63,219 nt of DNA from Thermosipho affectus (GTDB lineage Bacteria; Thermotogota; Thermotogae; Thermotogales; Fervidobacteriaceae), in NCBI RefSeq assembly GCF_001990485.1, contig NZ_LBFC01000001.1, positions 1 to 63,219 on the forward strand, in the 5' to 3' direction. Positions 27,727 through 36,268 of this stretch are shown one piece after another. A program made the position numbers and the translations under genes. Every line of letters starts with the position of its first letter. The stretch's first letter is position 1. The notes beneath the pieces are model-generated. The model searched no databases and was not told the origin of the DNA. It saw only the letters and a program-made list of their open reading frames with translations.

Positions 27727-28773
27727 TTAACCGAGTCTAATCCTTGGATCAAGAATAGCATATAGTATATCAATTATAAGATTACCAATAACAAGCAACG
27801 TAGAATAAAAGAGTGTACTCCCCAATATTGCTGCATAATCAAGCTGTGTTGCAGCCTGTGCAGTAAATCTCCCCATACCAATTCTATTGAATATAACCTC
27901 AACAATAACTGTACCGGCTAACAAACCAATAACCATAGCACCTGCAACTGTTACCACAGGAATCATTGCATTTTTCTTGGCATGTTTATGAATAACATCC
28001 TTTTCTGGAACACCTTTGGCTCTTGCAGTCCTAACATACTCTTTCCCCAATACTTCCAACATGCTTGACCTTGTTATTCTTAAAAGATATGCCCACCACA
28101 ACCATGAAATTGTCAAAATGGGACCTATTAAATGTCTAAGCGCATCCCAAAAAATGTCTAATCTACCATTTAAAAGAGCATCAATTGTCAATATTTTAGT
28201 AAATCTATGAAATTCTCCTGATTTAACCACTTGTTCTGCCCATCCACTTAAAGTACCAGGTGGAAACCATCCTAATACTGAATAAAATATCATTAACACA
28301 ATTAATCCAAACACAAAATCTGGTAATGACCACCCTATTATTGCGAAAATCCTAATAAAATGATCTATAAATTTATCTCTGTTAACAGCAGCAGTAACTC
28401 CTAACCAAATACCTACAACTACTACTGGTATAAATGCGTAAATAGCAAGTTCAATAGTATAAGGTATTCTGTCTTTAATGGCTTTTGCAACTGGTTCCTT
28501 TGCTGTAACCGACCAACCAAGATCTCCTTTTAAAACACCACTGATCCATTTAAAATACCTCGTCCACATTGGATCATTCAATCCATACTGTTCAATCAAT
28601 TTGTCCAGTTCTTCATTTGACAACTTATCGAACATATTAGGATTTACATATGCTGACAACATTTTCTCTGGACCTAAAATTTCGGTAAAACTAAAAATAA
28701 CCAATGTTACACCAAAAATAATCAATGGTAACAACAAAAGCCTCCGAATAATATACGCCGTCAACTGTAACAC
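27727..28773 (-). CDS. oppB: Oligopeptide ABC transporter permease OppB
   Basis: The 348-residue permease has the OppB N terminus (YIIRRLLLLPLIIFGVTLVIF), six membrane helices and the EAA loop TARAKGVPEKDVIHKHAKKN. It is first in the oppBCDF operon. No periplasmic binding protein gene is adjacent: the next upstream gene is uvrC. The start follows GGAGGTGTTAC and a good promoter lies at 28807-28834. Confidence 0.94.
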   Translation of the reverse strand: MLQLTAYIIRRLLLLPLIIFGVTLVIFSFTEILGPEKMLSAYVNPNMFDKLSNEELDKLIEQYGLNDPMWTRYFKWISGVLKGDLGWSVTAKEPVAKAIKDRIPYTIELAIYAFIPVVVVGIWLGVTAAVNRDKFIDHFIRIFAIIGWSLPDFVFGLIVLMIFYSVLGWFPPGTLSGWAEQVVKSGEFHRFTKILTIDALLNGRLDIFWDALRHLIGPILTISWLWWAYLLRITRSSMLEVLGKEYVRTARAKGVPEKDVIHKHAKKNAMIPVVTVAGAMVIGLLAGTVIVEVIFNRIGMGRFTAQAATQLDYAAILGSTLFYSTLLVIGNLIIDILYAILDPRIRLG

Positions 28774-28806
28774 CTCCTATATGCATTTAATGTTATTCTC
28801 ACTTTA

Positions 28807-28834
28807 ATTATATCAGTAGTAAAAAATGTTTCAA
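28807..28834 (-). promoter_or_regulatory. Sigma-A promoter of the oppBCDF operon
   Basis: On the minus strand TTGAAA (28834-28829), a 16-base spacer and TATAAT (28812-28807), the latter preceded by TGA as an extended -10. It is 34 bases before the oppB ATG. Confidence 0.65.
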
Positions 28835-28885
28835 GTCTGAATAAATCTTAATATTAATGCAAAACTTTTAATTTTGTTTATATAA

Positions 28886-30538
28886 TCACAATTCTTCCTT
28901 AATCCGCATTGCTAATTTTTTACCAACAATTTTTTCTAATTCATATAATGGTGCATTTTTAATATTTTCCAACGTTTTAAACTTCATGAGCAATTGCTTT
29001 TTTCTTTTTAAACCTATGCCAGATATATCATCTAATTTACTTACTTTATAACTTTTTAATTTTAAATGTCCACTAAATGTATTAGCAACTCTGTGGGTTT
29101 CATCCCTTATAAAAATTAATGTCCTTAACACATCATCTGTATGCTCAAGCTTTATAACTCCATCTCTTACCACAATTAGTTCTTCTTCCTTTGCAATACC
29201 CACAACATCCACATCTAACCTCATCTTTTCTAGTTCTTGAATTGCAGCATTAACCTGCCCTTTTCCTCCATCAATAAAAAGTAAATCTGGTAATTTATGC
29301 TTTGAATATCTTTTTCTAATAAACATTCTAATACTCTCATAATCATCTAATATATTTCCAAGTTTATATCTTCTATACTCTTCTTTTTTTGGATAGCCGT
29401 TTTCAAATACCACTAATGATGCCACAGTATATTTTCCATTTCTATGGGAAATATCAGTACCCTCAATTCTTAAAGGAATTTTCTTCAAATTTAGAATCTC
29501 TTTCATTTTTAAGAGCACTCTTTTATTAAATTTAATTGTTTTAACATGTTCATTTAAATTTTCTAAGGCAATTTCGTAAATATATATATCCTTTTCATCT
29601 TTTGGTAAAGTTATAGGAACTGTAAAATCTAGTTTTATCTTTTGGTTAAAAACTATTTTTTCAGGAAGGTCACTTTTTAATCCATAATAAAATTGAAAAA
29701 GAAATTCCTCAAAGGTTAATGCTGACTCATAGAATAGTTTTGATACCAAAATTCCACTTCTTACCTTTAAAATTGTAAACATATTATCCCTGAATGCTAT
29801 ATAATCTACATTTCTATTATCATTTAAAATTACTCCTTGTGATTTCATAAGACTGTCAAATGAAAATAATAAATCTCTATATTTTGCCGCATTTTCAAAA
29901 TCAAGCATTTTAGAATGATATAACATCTTATTTTCAACAAAATTTCTAACATAATCATAATTACCATTTAACACATTCTCCAACTTTTCTATAATCTTAA
30001 TATAAAGATTTTTGTTTTCTTTTTCTTTTAAACATGGAGCAATACAAGTTTTTAGATAATAATTTAAACATGGTTTTTTTATTTTTTCTAAGCTTTTCTT
30101 ACAATTTCTAAAATTTAACACTTTTTGTAAAACTTCCAAAAAAAGTCTCACAAAGCCTATGTTGGTGTATGGTCCAAAATACTTTCCACCTTTTTTTCTA
30201 TTCCTAGTAATTTCAACATACGGAAATTCATCATCAGAAATTCTTATATATACATATGATTCACTTTCTTTCAACATTACATTATATTTGGGCTTATATT
30301 TGTAAATCAAAGTAGCTTCTAATAATAATGATTCCTTTTCATTTTTTACAATTATAGTTTCTAATTTGTCGGATTCTTCAATAATCAATTTACTTTTTTC
30401 TTCTTTAAATAAAAAATGCGAACTTAACCTTTTTTTTAAATTTTTTGATTTTCCAATGTAGACATATTCATTGGATTTTTTGAAAATATAGACTCCAGGT
30501 TTTTCAGGAATATCTTCAATAACACTTTTTTCTAACAT
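28886..30538 (-). CDS. uvrC: Excinuclease ABC subunit UvrC
   Basis: The 550-residue nucleotide-excision-repair nuclease has a GIY-YIG domain (KPGVYIFKKSNEYVYIGKSK), a cysteine cluster (C-x10-C-x7-C-x3-C around CLNYYLKTCIAPC) resembling the Fe-S site described for UvrC, a UVR motif, the RNase H-like 5' nuclease domain (GTDISHRNGKY, LLFIDGGKGQVNAA) and a C-terminal helix-hairpin-helix (LDDISGIGLKRKKQLL). It makes the dual incisions after UvrAB damage recognition. It is somewhat shorter than the usual 600. It lies 62 bases after the membrane-protein gene's terminator region and is probably transcribed alone. Confidence 0.96.
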   Translation of the reverse strand: MLEKSVIEDIPEKPGVYIFKKSNEYVYIGKSKNLKKRLSSHFLFKEEKSKLIIEESDKLETIIVKNEKESLLLEATLIYKYKPKYNVMLKESESYVYIRISDDEFPYVEITRNRKKGGKYFGPYTNIGFVRLFLEVLQKVLNFRNCKKSLEKIKKPCLNYYLKTCIAPCLKEKENKNLYIKIIEKLENVLNGNYDYVRNFVENKMLYHSKMLDFENAAKYRDLLFSFDSLMKSQGVILNDNRNVDYIAFRDNMFTILKVRSGILVSKLFYESALTFEEFLFQFYYGLKSDLPEKIVFNQKIKLDFTVPITLPKDEKDIYIYEIALENLNEHVKTIKFNKRVLLKMKEILNLKKIPLRIEGTDISHRNGKYTVASLVVFENGYPKKEEYRRYKLGNILDDYESIRMFIRKRYSKHKLPDLLFIDGGKGQVNAAIQELEKMRLDVDVVGIAKEEELIVVRDGVIKLEHTDDVLRTLIFIRDETHRVANTFSGHLKLKSYKVSKLDDISGIGLKRKKQLLMKFKTLENIKNAPLYELEKIVGKKLAMRIKEEL

Positions 30539-30550
30539 AAAACCACTCCC

Positions 30551-30583
30551 AATACAAAAATAGTGGGGATTCCCCCACTATTT
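30551..30583 (-). terminator. Rho-independent terminator after the gcvH-linked membrane gene
   Basis: AAATAGTGGGG (30558-30568), loop ATTC, CCCCACTATTT (30573-30583): an 11-bp stem with T-rich sequence following on the minus strand. It separates the gcvH unit from uvrC. Confidence 0.88.
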
Positions 30584-30600
30584 ATCTGAAAAATCATTTT

Positions 30601-31041
30601 CTATTCTAAATTTCTGTTCTTAATACCAAAAATTAAAGTTACAACATATGACCATCCAATTGAAAATGAAGAAATATAAACAGCATTCTTAACCCACAAC
30701 GCATCAATAACCAAAAATGCTATTAGTATTATTGAAAATAAAATTCCTTTTCTCATAGCAGAACGAATATTCAAACTTGCCAAATCTTTCATTTCAAACA
30801 TTGAATAAATAGCTATTACTAAATATGCAACAGGTGATATAGACAAACCCAACTTTGTAAAGAATTCCACAAACCCACCTGTTAGAAAAAACAACAATGA
30901 AATTACAAAAAATAACCACGCCATAACTGTAGAAATACCAAAAACTGATTTACCTTGCTGAATAATTCCAAGAGTTAATAATATTCCAAGCAAGATATTA
31001 ACAATACACATTAAAACAGAGTAAGCAGTAACTCCCAACAT
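30601..31041 (-). CDS. Small multi-pass membrane protein of unknown function
   Basis: The 146-residue protein has about four to five membrane helices (for example VLMCIVNILLGILLTLGII, VMAWLFFVISLLFFLTGG, ILFSIILIAFLVIDAL). Short loops have no catalytic signature. It starts within the stop of gcvH (TAATG, one-base overlap), so it is translationally coupled to it, and ends before a strong terminator. A link to lipoate or glycine metabolism is only suggested by position. I do not recognise a family. Confidence 0.7.
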   Translation of the reverse strand: MLGVTAYSVLMCIVNILLGILLTLGIIQQGKSVFGISTVMAWLFFVISLLFFLTGGFVEFFTKLGLSISPVAYLVIAIYSMFEMKDLASLNIRSAMRKGILFSIILIAFLVIDALWVKNAVYISSFSIGWSYVVTLIFGIKNRNLE

Positions 31042-31409
31042 TAACTTTCACCCTCATTTTCCAAAAATTCTTTATATTCTTCTTCACTCATCAATTCATC
31101 AAATTCTTCTTTGTTCGAAAATTCAATTTTAATAATCCATCCTTTTCCTTCAGCATCTTCATTTATTAACTCTGGTTGAGAATCCAACTCTTCATTAACT
31201 TCGACAATTTTCCCACTTACCGGTACATAAATATCTGATGCTGCTTTAACACTTTCAATTGAAAGTAAAATATCCCCTTTTTTTAGTTCGACTCCAACTT
31301 CTGGAAGATCAACGTAGACTATATCACCAAGCTTTTCTTGAGCATGCTCAGTGATTCCAACATATCCATTTTCATCAACCCATTCATGAGTTTTTGTATA
31401 TCTTTTCAT
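31041..31409 (-). CDS. gcvH: Glycine cleavage system H protein
   Basis: The 122-residue lipoyl-carrier protein has the family start TKTHEWV and GYVGITEHAQEKLGDIVYVDLP. The lipoylated lysine is in SIESVKAASDIY, followed by VNEELDSQPELIN and GWIIKIE. It shuttles the aminomethyl group between the P, T and L proteins, none of which is in this window. A stand-alone gcvH can also serve as a lipoate-relay protein. The ATG follows GGGAGGGGAT; a plausible promoter lies at 31445-31472. Confidence 0.96.
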   Translation of the reverse strand: MKRYTKTHEWVDENGYVGITEHAQEKLGDIVYVDLPEVGVELKKGDILLSIESVKAASDIYVPVSGKIVEVNEELDSQPELINEDAEGKGWIIKIEFSNKEEFDELMSEEEYKEFLENEGES

Positions 31410-31444
31410 ATAATCCCCTCCCTATTATATATTTAACCAATACT

Positions 31445-31472
31445 ATTCTAACACATAAAATAAGTTATTCAA
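31445..31472 (-). promoter_or_regulatory. Candidate promoter of gcvH
   Basis: On the minus strand TTGAAT (31472-31467), 16 bases, TAGAAT (31450-31445), 36 bases before the gcvH ATG. Confidence 0.5.
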
Positions 31473-31522
31473 GATTCAAAAAAGTAATATTTGGACAAAA
31501 AAACGTAAAAAATAAAATCAAG

Positions 31523-33466
31523 CTAAAAAATAAAGGCTTTTCCAACAAATATAACAATATATGAAAATAAATATGCTAAGCTAAAACTATAAACTACTGA
31601 AAAAACAACCCATTTCCAACTACCAGTTTCTGATTTAATCGTAGCAAGTGTTGCAAAACATGGAATATACAACAAAACAAATACAAGAAATGCATATGCA
31701 CTTAAAGGCGATAAAGATTGAGAAAGTAACATTTTTGCACTTGAGATATCTCCTTGGGCAAATCCATATAACATTGAAATTGTAGAAACAATAACTTCTT
31801 TTGCAACCCCACCAAAAAACAAAGCTGTACTTATTTTCCAATCAAATCCCAAGGGTTTCAATATTATTTCTAAACCTTTACCAATATAAGATGCAAAACT
31901 TGTATCTATATTTCCATGATTTGGAAAATACGTTAACCCCCATACTGCGATACTTGTAACTAGTATTATAGTCCCAGCTTTTTTCAAAAAATGGCTTCCT
32001 TTGTTCCAAGTATAAATGAAAATATTTCTAAAAGTAGGTACTCTATACCTTGGTAATTCCATAACTAATGGTACATTTTCTCCTTTGAAGAAGATTTTGT
32101 TGATAAAGTAAGCTGAAAAAGCGGTTAAAAGTATACTAATAAGATAAATGCTAAAAAGAACTTCAGATTTATACCCTTTGAAAAAAATTCCAATTATCAT
32201 TATATACACTGGAAGCCTTGCACTACAACTTATAAAAGGGGATGATAATATGGTACCAATTCTTTCTTTTTCATCTGGTAAACCTCTTGCTGTCATTATT
32301 GAAGGAACATTACATCCAAATCCCAATATTAAGGACATAAATGCTCTACCAGATAATTTTAACTTGTACATTAGCCTATCTAAAACAAAAGCAGCTCTAG
32401 GTAAATATCCAGATTCTTCCAAAATCCCTAAAGCTAAAAATAAACCAAAAATATTTGGAACAAAAACTAAAATTCCACCAACCCCACCAATTACTCCATC
32501 TGCAATTAACGAAATAAATGCGTTGTTACCAAATGATTTTACATATTCGGATAAATTTGAAAAAGCTACATCTAATAAATCGGATAGAGGTTGCATAACT
32601 TCAAACGTAAATTTAAACACAAGATAGAAAACAAATATTAATATTGGTATTCCAAAAATCTTGTGAGTCAAAATATGGTCAATTCTGTCATTAATATTTT
32701 TCACATAACTTAAATTATTCCCTGAATATGCCTCTTTTATGATATACACCACATGTTCATATCTTGTTTTTGAAATTTCAGATGAAAAATCTTCATCACA
32801 TTCAATATTTACATGGGATTTTAATTTTTCATAAAAAAATTCATCTTTTTCCAAAAATTTTAACGCTGCATATCGTTTATTCGTAAATACGTTGTCCGGA
32901 ATCTGTTTTATTACTTTGTTTATATAATTTTCAATTCTACTTCCATAATCAAATAACACTTTTTTTGAGTGTTTGCCATTTGCCACCTCGATTATCTTAT
33001 CTTTTAATTCATCAATTCCTTCGCCAGTTTTTGCAGAAGTAAAAACCACAGGCACCCCAAAGTGTTTTTCAAGTTCAAATTTATCTATTTTAACTCCTCT
33101 ATTTCTTATCTCATCAATTGAATTCATTACCAAAATAACACTATTTGTTATTTCCAACAATTCGATTAAAAGATAAAAACTTTGTTCAGGATTTAGTGAA
33201 TCTGCAATTAAAAGAGATACGTTAGGTGGGGTAAAAAATAAATAATCTCTTGTTACTTTTTCATCAATCGTCTTTGACGTCAAAGAATAGGTCCCAGGTA
33301 AATCAATAAAATGAAGGGTATTTCCTTTCCATTCTGTTGCACCTTCAATTTTAGTTACAGTAACCCCAGGCCAATTAGCCACATATTGCCTTGCTCCAAC
33401 AAGCCTATTAAATATACTAGTTTTTCCAACATTTGGATTTCCAACCAATGCTGCGGAGATTACCAT
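31523..33466 (-). CDS. feoB: Ferrous iron transport protein FeoB
   Basis: The 647-residue inner-membrane protein has an N-terminal G domain (G1 GNPNVGKTS, G2 PGVTVTK, G3 DLPGTYSL, G4 MNSIDE where many FeoB proteins have NxxD) and a membrane domain with two gate regions (GFGCNVPSIMTARGL, SCSARLPVYIM). It imports Fe(II). G4 reads NSID, consistent with guanine recognition. It begins one base after the feoA-like stop. No feoC is seen. Length is near that of other Thermotogota FeoB proteins. Confidence 0.95.
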   Translation of the reverse strand: MVISAALVGNPNVGKTSIFNRLVGARQYVANWPGVTVTKIEGATEWKGNTLHFIDLPGTYSLTSKTIDEKVTRDYLFFTPPNVSLLIADSLNPEQSFYLLIELLEITNSVILVMNSIDEIRNRGVKIDKFELEKHFGVPVVFTSAKTGEGIDELKDKIIEVANGKHSKKVLFDYGSRIENYINKVIKQIPDNVFTNKRYAALKFLEKDEFFYEKLKSHVNIECDEDFSSEISKTRYEHVVYIIKEAYSGNNLSYVKNINDRIDHILTHKIFGIPILIFVFYLVFKFTFEVMQPLSDLLDVAFSNLSEYVKSFGNNAFISLIADGVIGGVGGILVFVPNIFGLFLALGILEESGYLPRAAFVLDRLMYKLKLSGRAFMSLILGFGCNVPSIMTARGLPDEKERIGTILSSPFISCSARLPVYIMIIGIFFKGYKSEVLFSIYLISILLTAFSAYFINKIFFKGENVPLVMELPRYRVPTFRNIFIYTWNKGSHFLKKAGTIILVTSIAVWGLTYFPNHGNIDTSFASYIGKGLEIILKPLGFDWKISTALFFGGVAKEVIVSTISMLYGFAQGDISSAKMLLSQSLSPLSAYAFLVFVLLYIPCFATLATIKSETGSWKWVVFSVVYSFSLAYLFSYIVIFVGKAFIF

Positions 33467-33467
33467 C

Positions 33468-33896
33468 TTAGCCCCTCCTCAAAATTATTTTTCTTTTCAT
33501 TCCACTCCCAATAACAACTTTTTTTTCATGAATATATAACTCACCATTTGAAATTTTCAATTTTACTCCAACACTTACCCCTAATTTTTCTACTTTTACC
33601 CTAAACATTCTTCCACCACATAATTTTTCGACTATATATTCTCCATCAGAAGCAAATATTAATGGTATAGAATCATTCAATAATTCCACTTCAACTAAGT
33701 TTGCTTCGCTATTTCTTAAAGAAATTGTCTTATTAAAAACCCTATACATCCTTGGATCTCCCATCGGTGAAGTACGTACAACTTCAACTACACTCCCCGG
33801 TACAATCCCCAACCCTAAAATTCTGTTTCTGATATTTGAATCCATAATTGATAAAATTTTCACTTTAGTGCATTCTGGTACTTGATCCAAAGTCAT
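33468..33896 (-). CDS. feoA: FeoA-like protein with an extra C-terminal domain
   Basis: From the ATG at 33896 (142 residues); the GTG at 33902 is almost on top of the GGAGG site and is rejected. Residues 1-75 are a FeoA SH3-like domain: ILGLGIVPGSVVEVVRTSP is the conserved core. The second half (76-142, ending VVIGSGMKRKIILRRG) looks like another beta-barrel, making this about twice the normal FeoA length. FeoA assists FeoB at the membrane. It is first in the feoAB operon, directly behind a Fur-like box. Confidence 0.85.
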   Translation of the reverse strand: MTLDQVPECTKVKILSIMDSNIRNRILGLGIVPGSVVEVVRTSPMGDPRMYRVFNKTISLRNSEANLVEVELLNDSIPLIFASDGEYIVEKLCGGRMFRVKVEKLGVSVGVKLKISNGELYIHEKKVVIGSGMKRKIILRRG

Positions 33897-33911
33897 AAAC
33901 ACACCTCCAAT

Positions 33912-33944
33912 TATTGAAAATAATTCTCAATAAGATTGTATCAA
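33912..33944 (-). promoter_or_regulatory. feoAB promoter with overlapping Fur-family box
   Basis: Bases 33912-33932 form a near-perfect 21-base palindrome; its core TGAAAATAATTCTCA (33915-33929) differs at two positions from the 7-1-7 Fur consensus TGATAATNATTATCA. It overlaps the -10 of a promoter TTGATA (33944-33939), 16 bases, TATTTT (33922-33917) on the minus strand. Iron-dependent repression of feoAB by a Fur-family protein is therefore likely. Confidence 0.7.
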
Positions 33945-34009
33945 ATGTTATGTTTATTGTCAATTAAATTGAGAGACTATTCATCAAAAAAGTAAAAAGA
34001 GATAAAATA

Positions 34010-34490
34010 AAAAACGGAAAACAAAAGACAAAGCAAAGAAGAAAACAGGAATGAGACGAAGTTATAAATTCAACAAAGAATTTTACAAATTTATTTTGCA
34101 ATATTCTAAAAAGAAAGATAAACCACGAAAATACACAGAACCCATGATTTGTTTTCTCTTTTTTTACAAGTTCTTTTGAAGGTATTATTACAAAATATAA
34201 AGAATAAAGTACCCTCTCACACGTCTCTTTGGTATAGCTTCAAAGTATTAAATACTCAAACACGTTTTATCTTTCATATAAAAAAAGACAACAATTAAGG
34301 AAAGCAAAAAATCACGTAAAAATAGAAATACTTGCTGGAATAATCAAAGATAAAACAATAGTATCAAACATAAATGCTTCTTTAGCATATACAGATGAAG
34401 GTAAACTCTTAAAACCAATGCTTGAATAATTTTGTGAAAAGTGTAAATATTTTGTAGCAGATAGATATTATCTGCTTTGTTTTATATCTT
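34010..34490 (+). pseudogene. Decayed DDE transposase (IS relic)
   Basis: The 675-base gap between feoA and the small membrane gene has no intact ORF, but plus-strand fragments in shifting frames read like one transposase: KPRKYTEPMICFLFFYKFF (about 34118-34176), then VPSHTSLWYSFKVLNT, then VKIEILAGIIKDKTIV, DEGKLLKPMLE, a stop, and FCEKCKYFVADRYYL. The order and spacing resemble IS5/IS4-type DDE transposases (a basic N-terminal region, a WxxxK block, and an LL...ADxxY block near the second catalytic Asp). Several stops and frameshifts show it is dead. No terminal inverted repeats were found with confidence. Confidence 0.6.
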
Positions 34491-34578
34491 CATATTTTTT
34501 GAACAGGTTCACTAAATTAACATTTCAAACGAAAACGAAATTAAATTAAACATAATCTAAATAAATGGGAGGGATACT

Positions 34579-34947
34579 ATGAAAAAAATTTTTATTATTT
34601 TAAGTATTCTTTGTTTGATACTTAGCATGTCAATCCTTACCTTGTACGGAAAGGGTATAGTAAAATATACTTGGATATTACGCATTCCTGAAAGAATACC
34701 AGGTGGGCAAATTATACCTTCATTTGAAAAGCTATATACAAGATTTTTTACAAGTTTTATATTGGATTTAATTTCTGTTATATTCTTAATTTCTCTAATC
34801 TTTAGAGATATAAACTTTCGATTTTTTATATCAATTTATATACTATCTCTAATCTTGATTGGAGCTTCTTTAATAACTACTTATAATTTCTTTCAACTTC
34901 TATCTCTACTTTTACTCATTCCTATTATCTTCTTTTCTAAATATTAA
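34579..34947 (+). CDS. Small membrane protein of unknown function
   Basis: The 122-residue protein has an N-terminal hydrophobic helix (IFIILSILCLILSMSILTLY), a polar loop of about 40 residues (with RIPERIPGGQIIP) and about two to three further helices (FILDLISVIFLISLIF and the C-terminal third). No known motif. The ATG follows GGGAGGGATACT, a good site. It is the only rightward gene between feoA and the pilus operon, and its TAA overlaps the comEA-like stop on the other strand. The surrounding IS relic suggests an accessory locus. Confidence 0.65.
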   Translation: MKKIFIILSILCLILSMSILTLYGKGIVKYTWILRIPERIPGGQIIPSFEKLYTRFFTSFILDLISVIFLISLIFRDINFRFFISIYILSLILIGASLITTYNFFQLLSLLLLIPIIFFSKY

Positions 34948-35483
34948 AATGAAATCATTGATTCAATTTTCTCCAGTGTTTTTGGTCCTATACCTTTAAC
35001 ATTTAATAGTTCATCTTTCGAGCTAAATAGTCCGTTTTTGTTTCTGTAATTTATTATTTCTCTTGCTTTTACCTTACCAATTCCAGGAAGTTTCATTAAC
35101 TCATCTATTGAAGCAGTGTTAATATTTATCTTATCTTCAACTTTTTCTTTGGCTACATTTTTAACTTTGGACAATCTTAAAAAAGGTTTCATTTTTTTCA
35201 AAGTTGATGGACCTATTCCTGAAACATTTAGCAAATCATCAATGGCATAAAACATTCCGTTTTTTTCTCTATAATCGATTATATTCTTTGCTTTTGTTGG
35301 CCCTATTCCTGGTAAAGCCAAAAGCTGATCATATGTAGCAGTATTAATATCAATTATCTGTTCAGAGTAAATTCTTTTTTGTTTTTCATGAACTATTTCT
35401 TTCTTTTGAAAAACCGCAGTCGTTAACACCAAAAAAATTAAAAATAATATAACAAATTCCTTGAAATACTTTCCTTTTACCAT
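34944..35483 (-). CDS. comEA: ComEA-like protein with two helix-hairpin-helix domains
   Basis: The 179-residue protein has an N-terminal membrane anchor (FKEFVILFLIFLVLTTAVF) and two tandem ComEA domains, about 42-100 (INTATYDQLLALPGIGPTKA, LLNVSGIGPSTLKK) and 117-178 (INTASIDELMKLPGIGKVKA, LLNVKGIGPKTLEK). Each has a pair of helix-hairpin-helix motifs that bind double-stranded DNA backbone. ComEA receives incoming DNA outside the inner membrane during transformation; one domain is usual, two are uncommon. It overlaps the MEMO gene by seven bases and ends the pilus operon, supporting a DNA-uptake role. Confidence 0.88.
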   Translation of the reverse strand: MVKGKYFKEFVILFLIFLVLTTAVFQKKEIVHEKQKRIYSEQIIDINTATYDQLLALPGIGPTKAKNIIDYREKNGMFYAIDDLLNVSGIGPSTLKKMKPFLRLSKVKNVAKEKVEDKININTASIDELMKLPGIGKVKAREIINYRNKNGLFSSKDELLNVKGIGPKTLEKIESMISF

Positions 35484-36268
35484 AATACAAAACCTGCATA
35501 CCCCACAGTAAAATTGTAATCTCCTGAAAATTCAGCACTTGTTGTATGATAAACTAACTTCACATTTTGAAAATATTCCACCACAACCGAAATAGGACCT
35601 ATTCCACACGCAGATACTTCTTGACCTAATTTGAAAAATTCAGTTGTATTACGTTTTAATATCTCATTAATTAATAGTTCATCTTTTTTCAACGTTTTTT
35701 TGTGCGAATCATAATGATTAAAATCAGACGATGCAATAATCAATGTCTTTTCTAAATTAAGACTCCTTAAAAATTCAACCATTTCGAGTGTAGAATTATA
35801 ATTTTGATAATTATACACAATAGGTACTATCTTAAAATCATTATAACAATACTTCAAGAAAGGCAAAATAACTTCAATTGAATGCTCATATAAATGTACA
35901 GAATAATCAGAACTAACTCTTTCATATTCTAATAATTTTTTTGTAAAAAGCTCATCAATTTGTAAATCACCAAACGGTGTTTCCCACTTTCCTCTTTCCC
36001 AAACGGAAAAAGTCTCCTTACCAAAACCTGTATGATTTGTTCCAAAAATTATAACCCTTTCTGGTTTTCCAAAACTTAAAGCTTCTTTCAATGTTAACAA
36101 AACAGTTTTACCACTATATACATATCCAGCATGTGGTAGAATCATTCCAAAATTTTTTTTAGATTCTTCTAAGAATACTTTATCAATATAAGTGTCAAAA
36201 AAACTCTTTAACTTATATACATCTTTGGGATAAAACTTATCAGCAAAAGCCATTTTCCTTTTCATCAT
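35477..36268 (-). CDS. amrB: MEMO family protein (AmmeMemoRadiSam system B)
   Basis: The 263-residue protein belongs to the MEMO1 family, related in fold to extradiol dioxygenases: ILPHAGYVYSGKTV, IFGTNHTG, VHLYEHSIEVILPFLKY and IASSDFNHYD carry conserved His/Asp residues. In many prokaryotes it is linked to AMMECR1 and a radical-SAM protein (AmmeMemoRadiSam); neither is in the window. Molecular function is unknown. It overlaps the secretin stop by four bases and comEA by seven, so it is firmly in the pilus operon. Confidence 0.88.
   Translation of the reverse strand: MMKRKMAFADKFYPKDVYKLKSFFDTYIDKVFLEESKKNFGMILPHAGYVYSGKTVLLTLKEALSFGKPERVIIFGTNHTGFGKETFSVWERGKWETPFGDLQIDELFTKKLLEYERVSSDYSVHLYEHSIEVILPFLKYCYNDFKIVPIVYNYQNYNSTLEMVEFLRSLNLEKTLIIASSDFNHYDSHKKTLKKDELLINEILKRNTTEFFKLGQEVSACGIGPISVVVEYFQNVKLVYHTTSAEFSGDYNFTVGYAGFVLW

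Noticed and set aside
32148-32627. Plus-strand 159-codon ORF within feoB
   Set aside because: Antisense shadow of the FeoB membrane domain, which carries conserved gate motifs on the minus strand.
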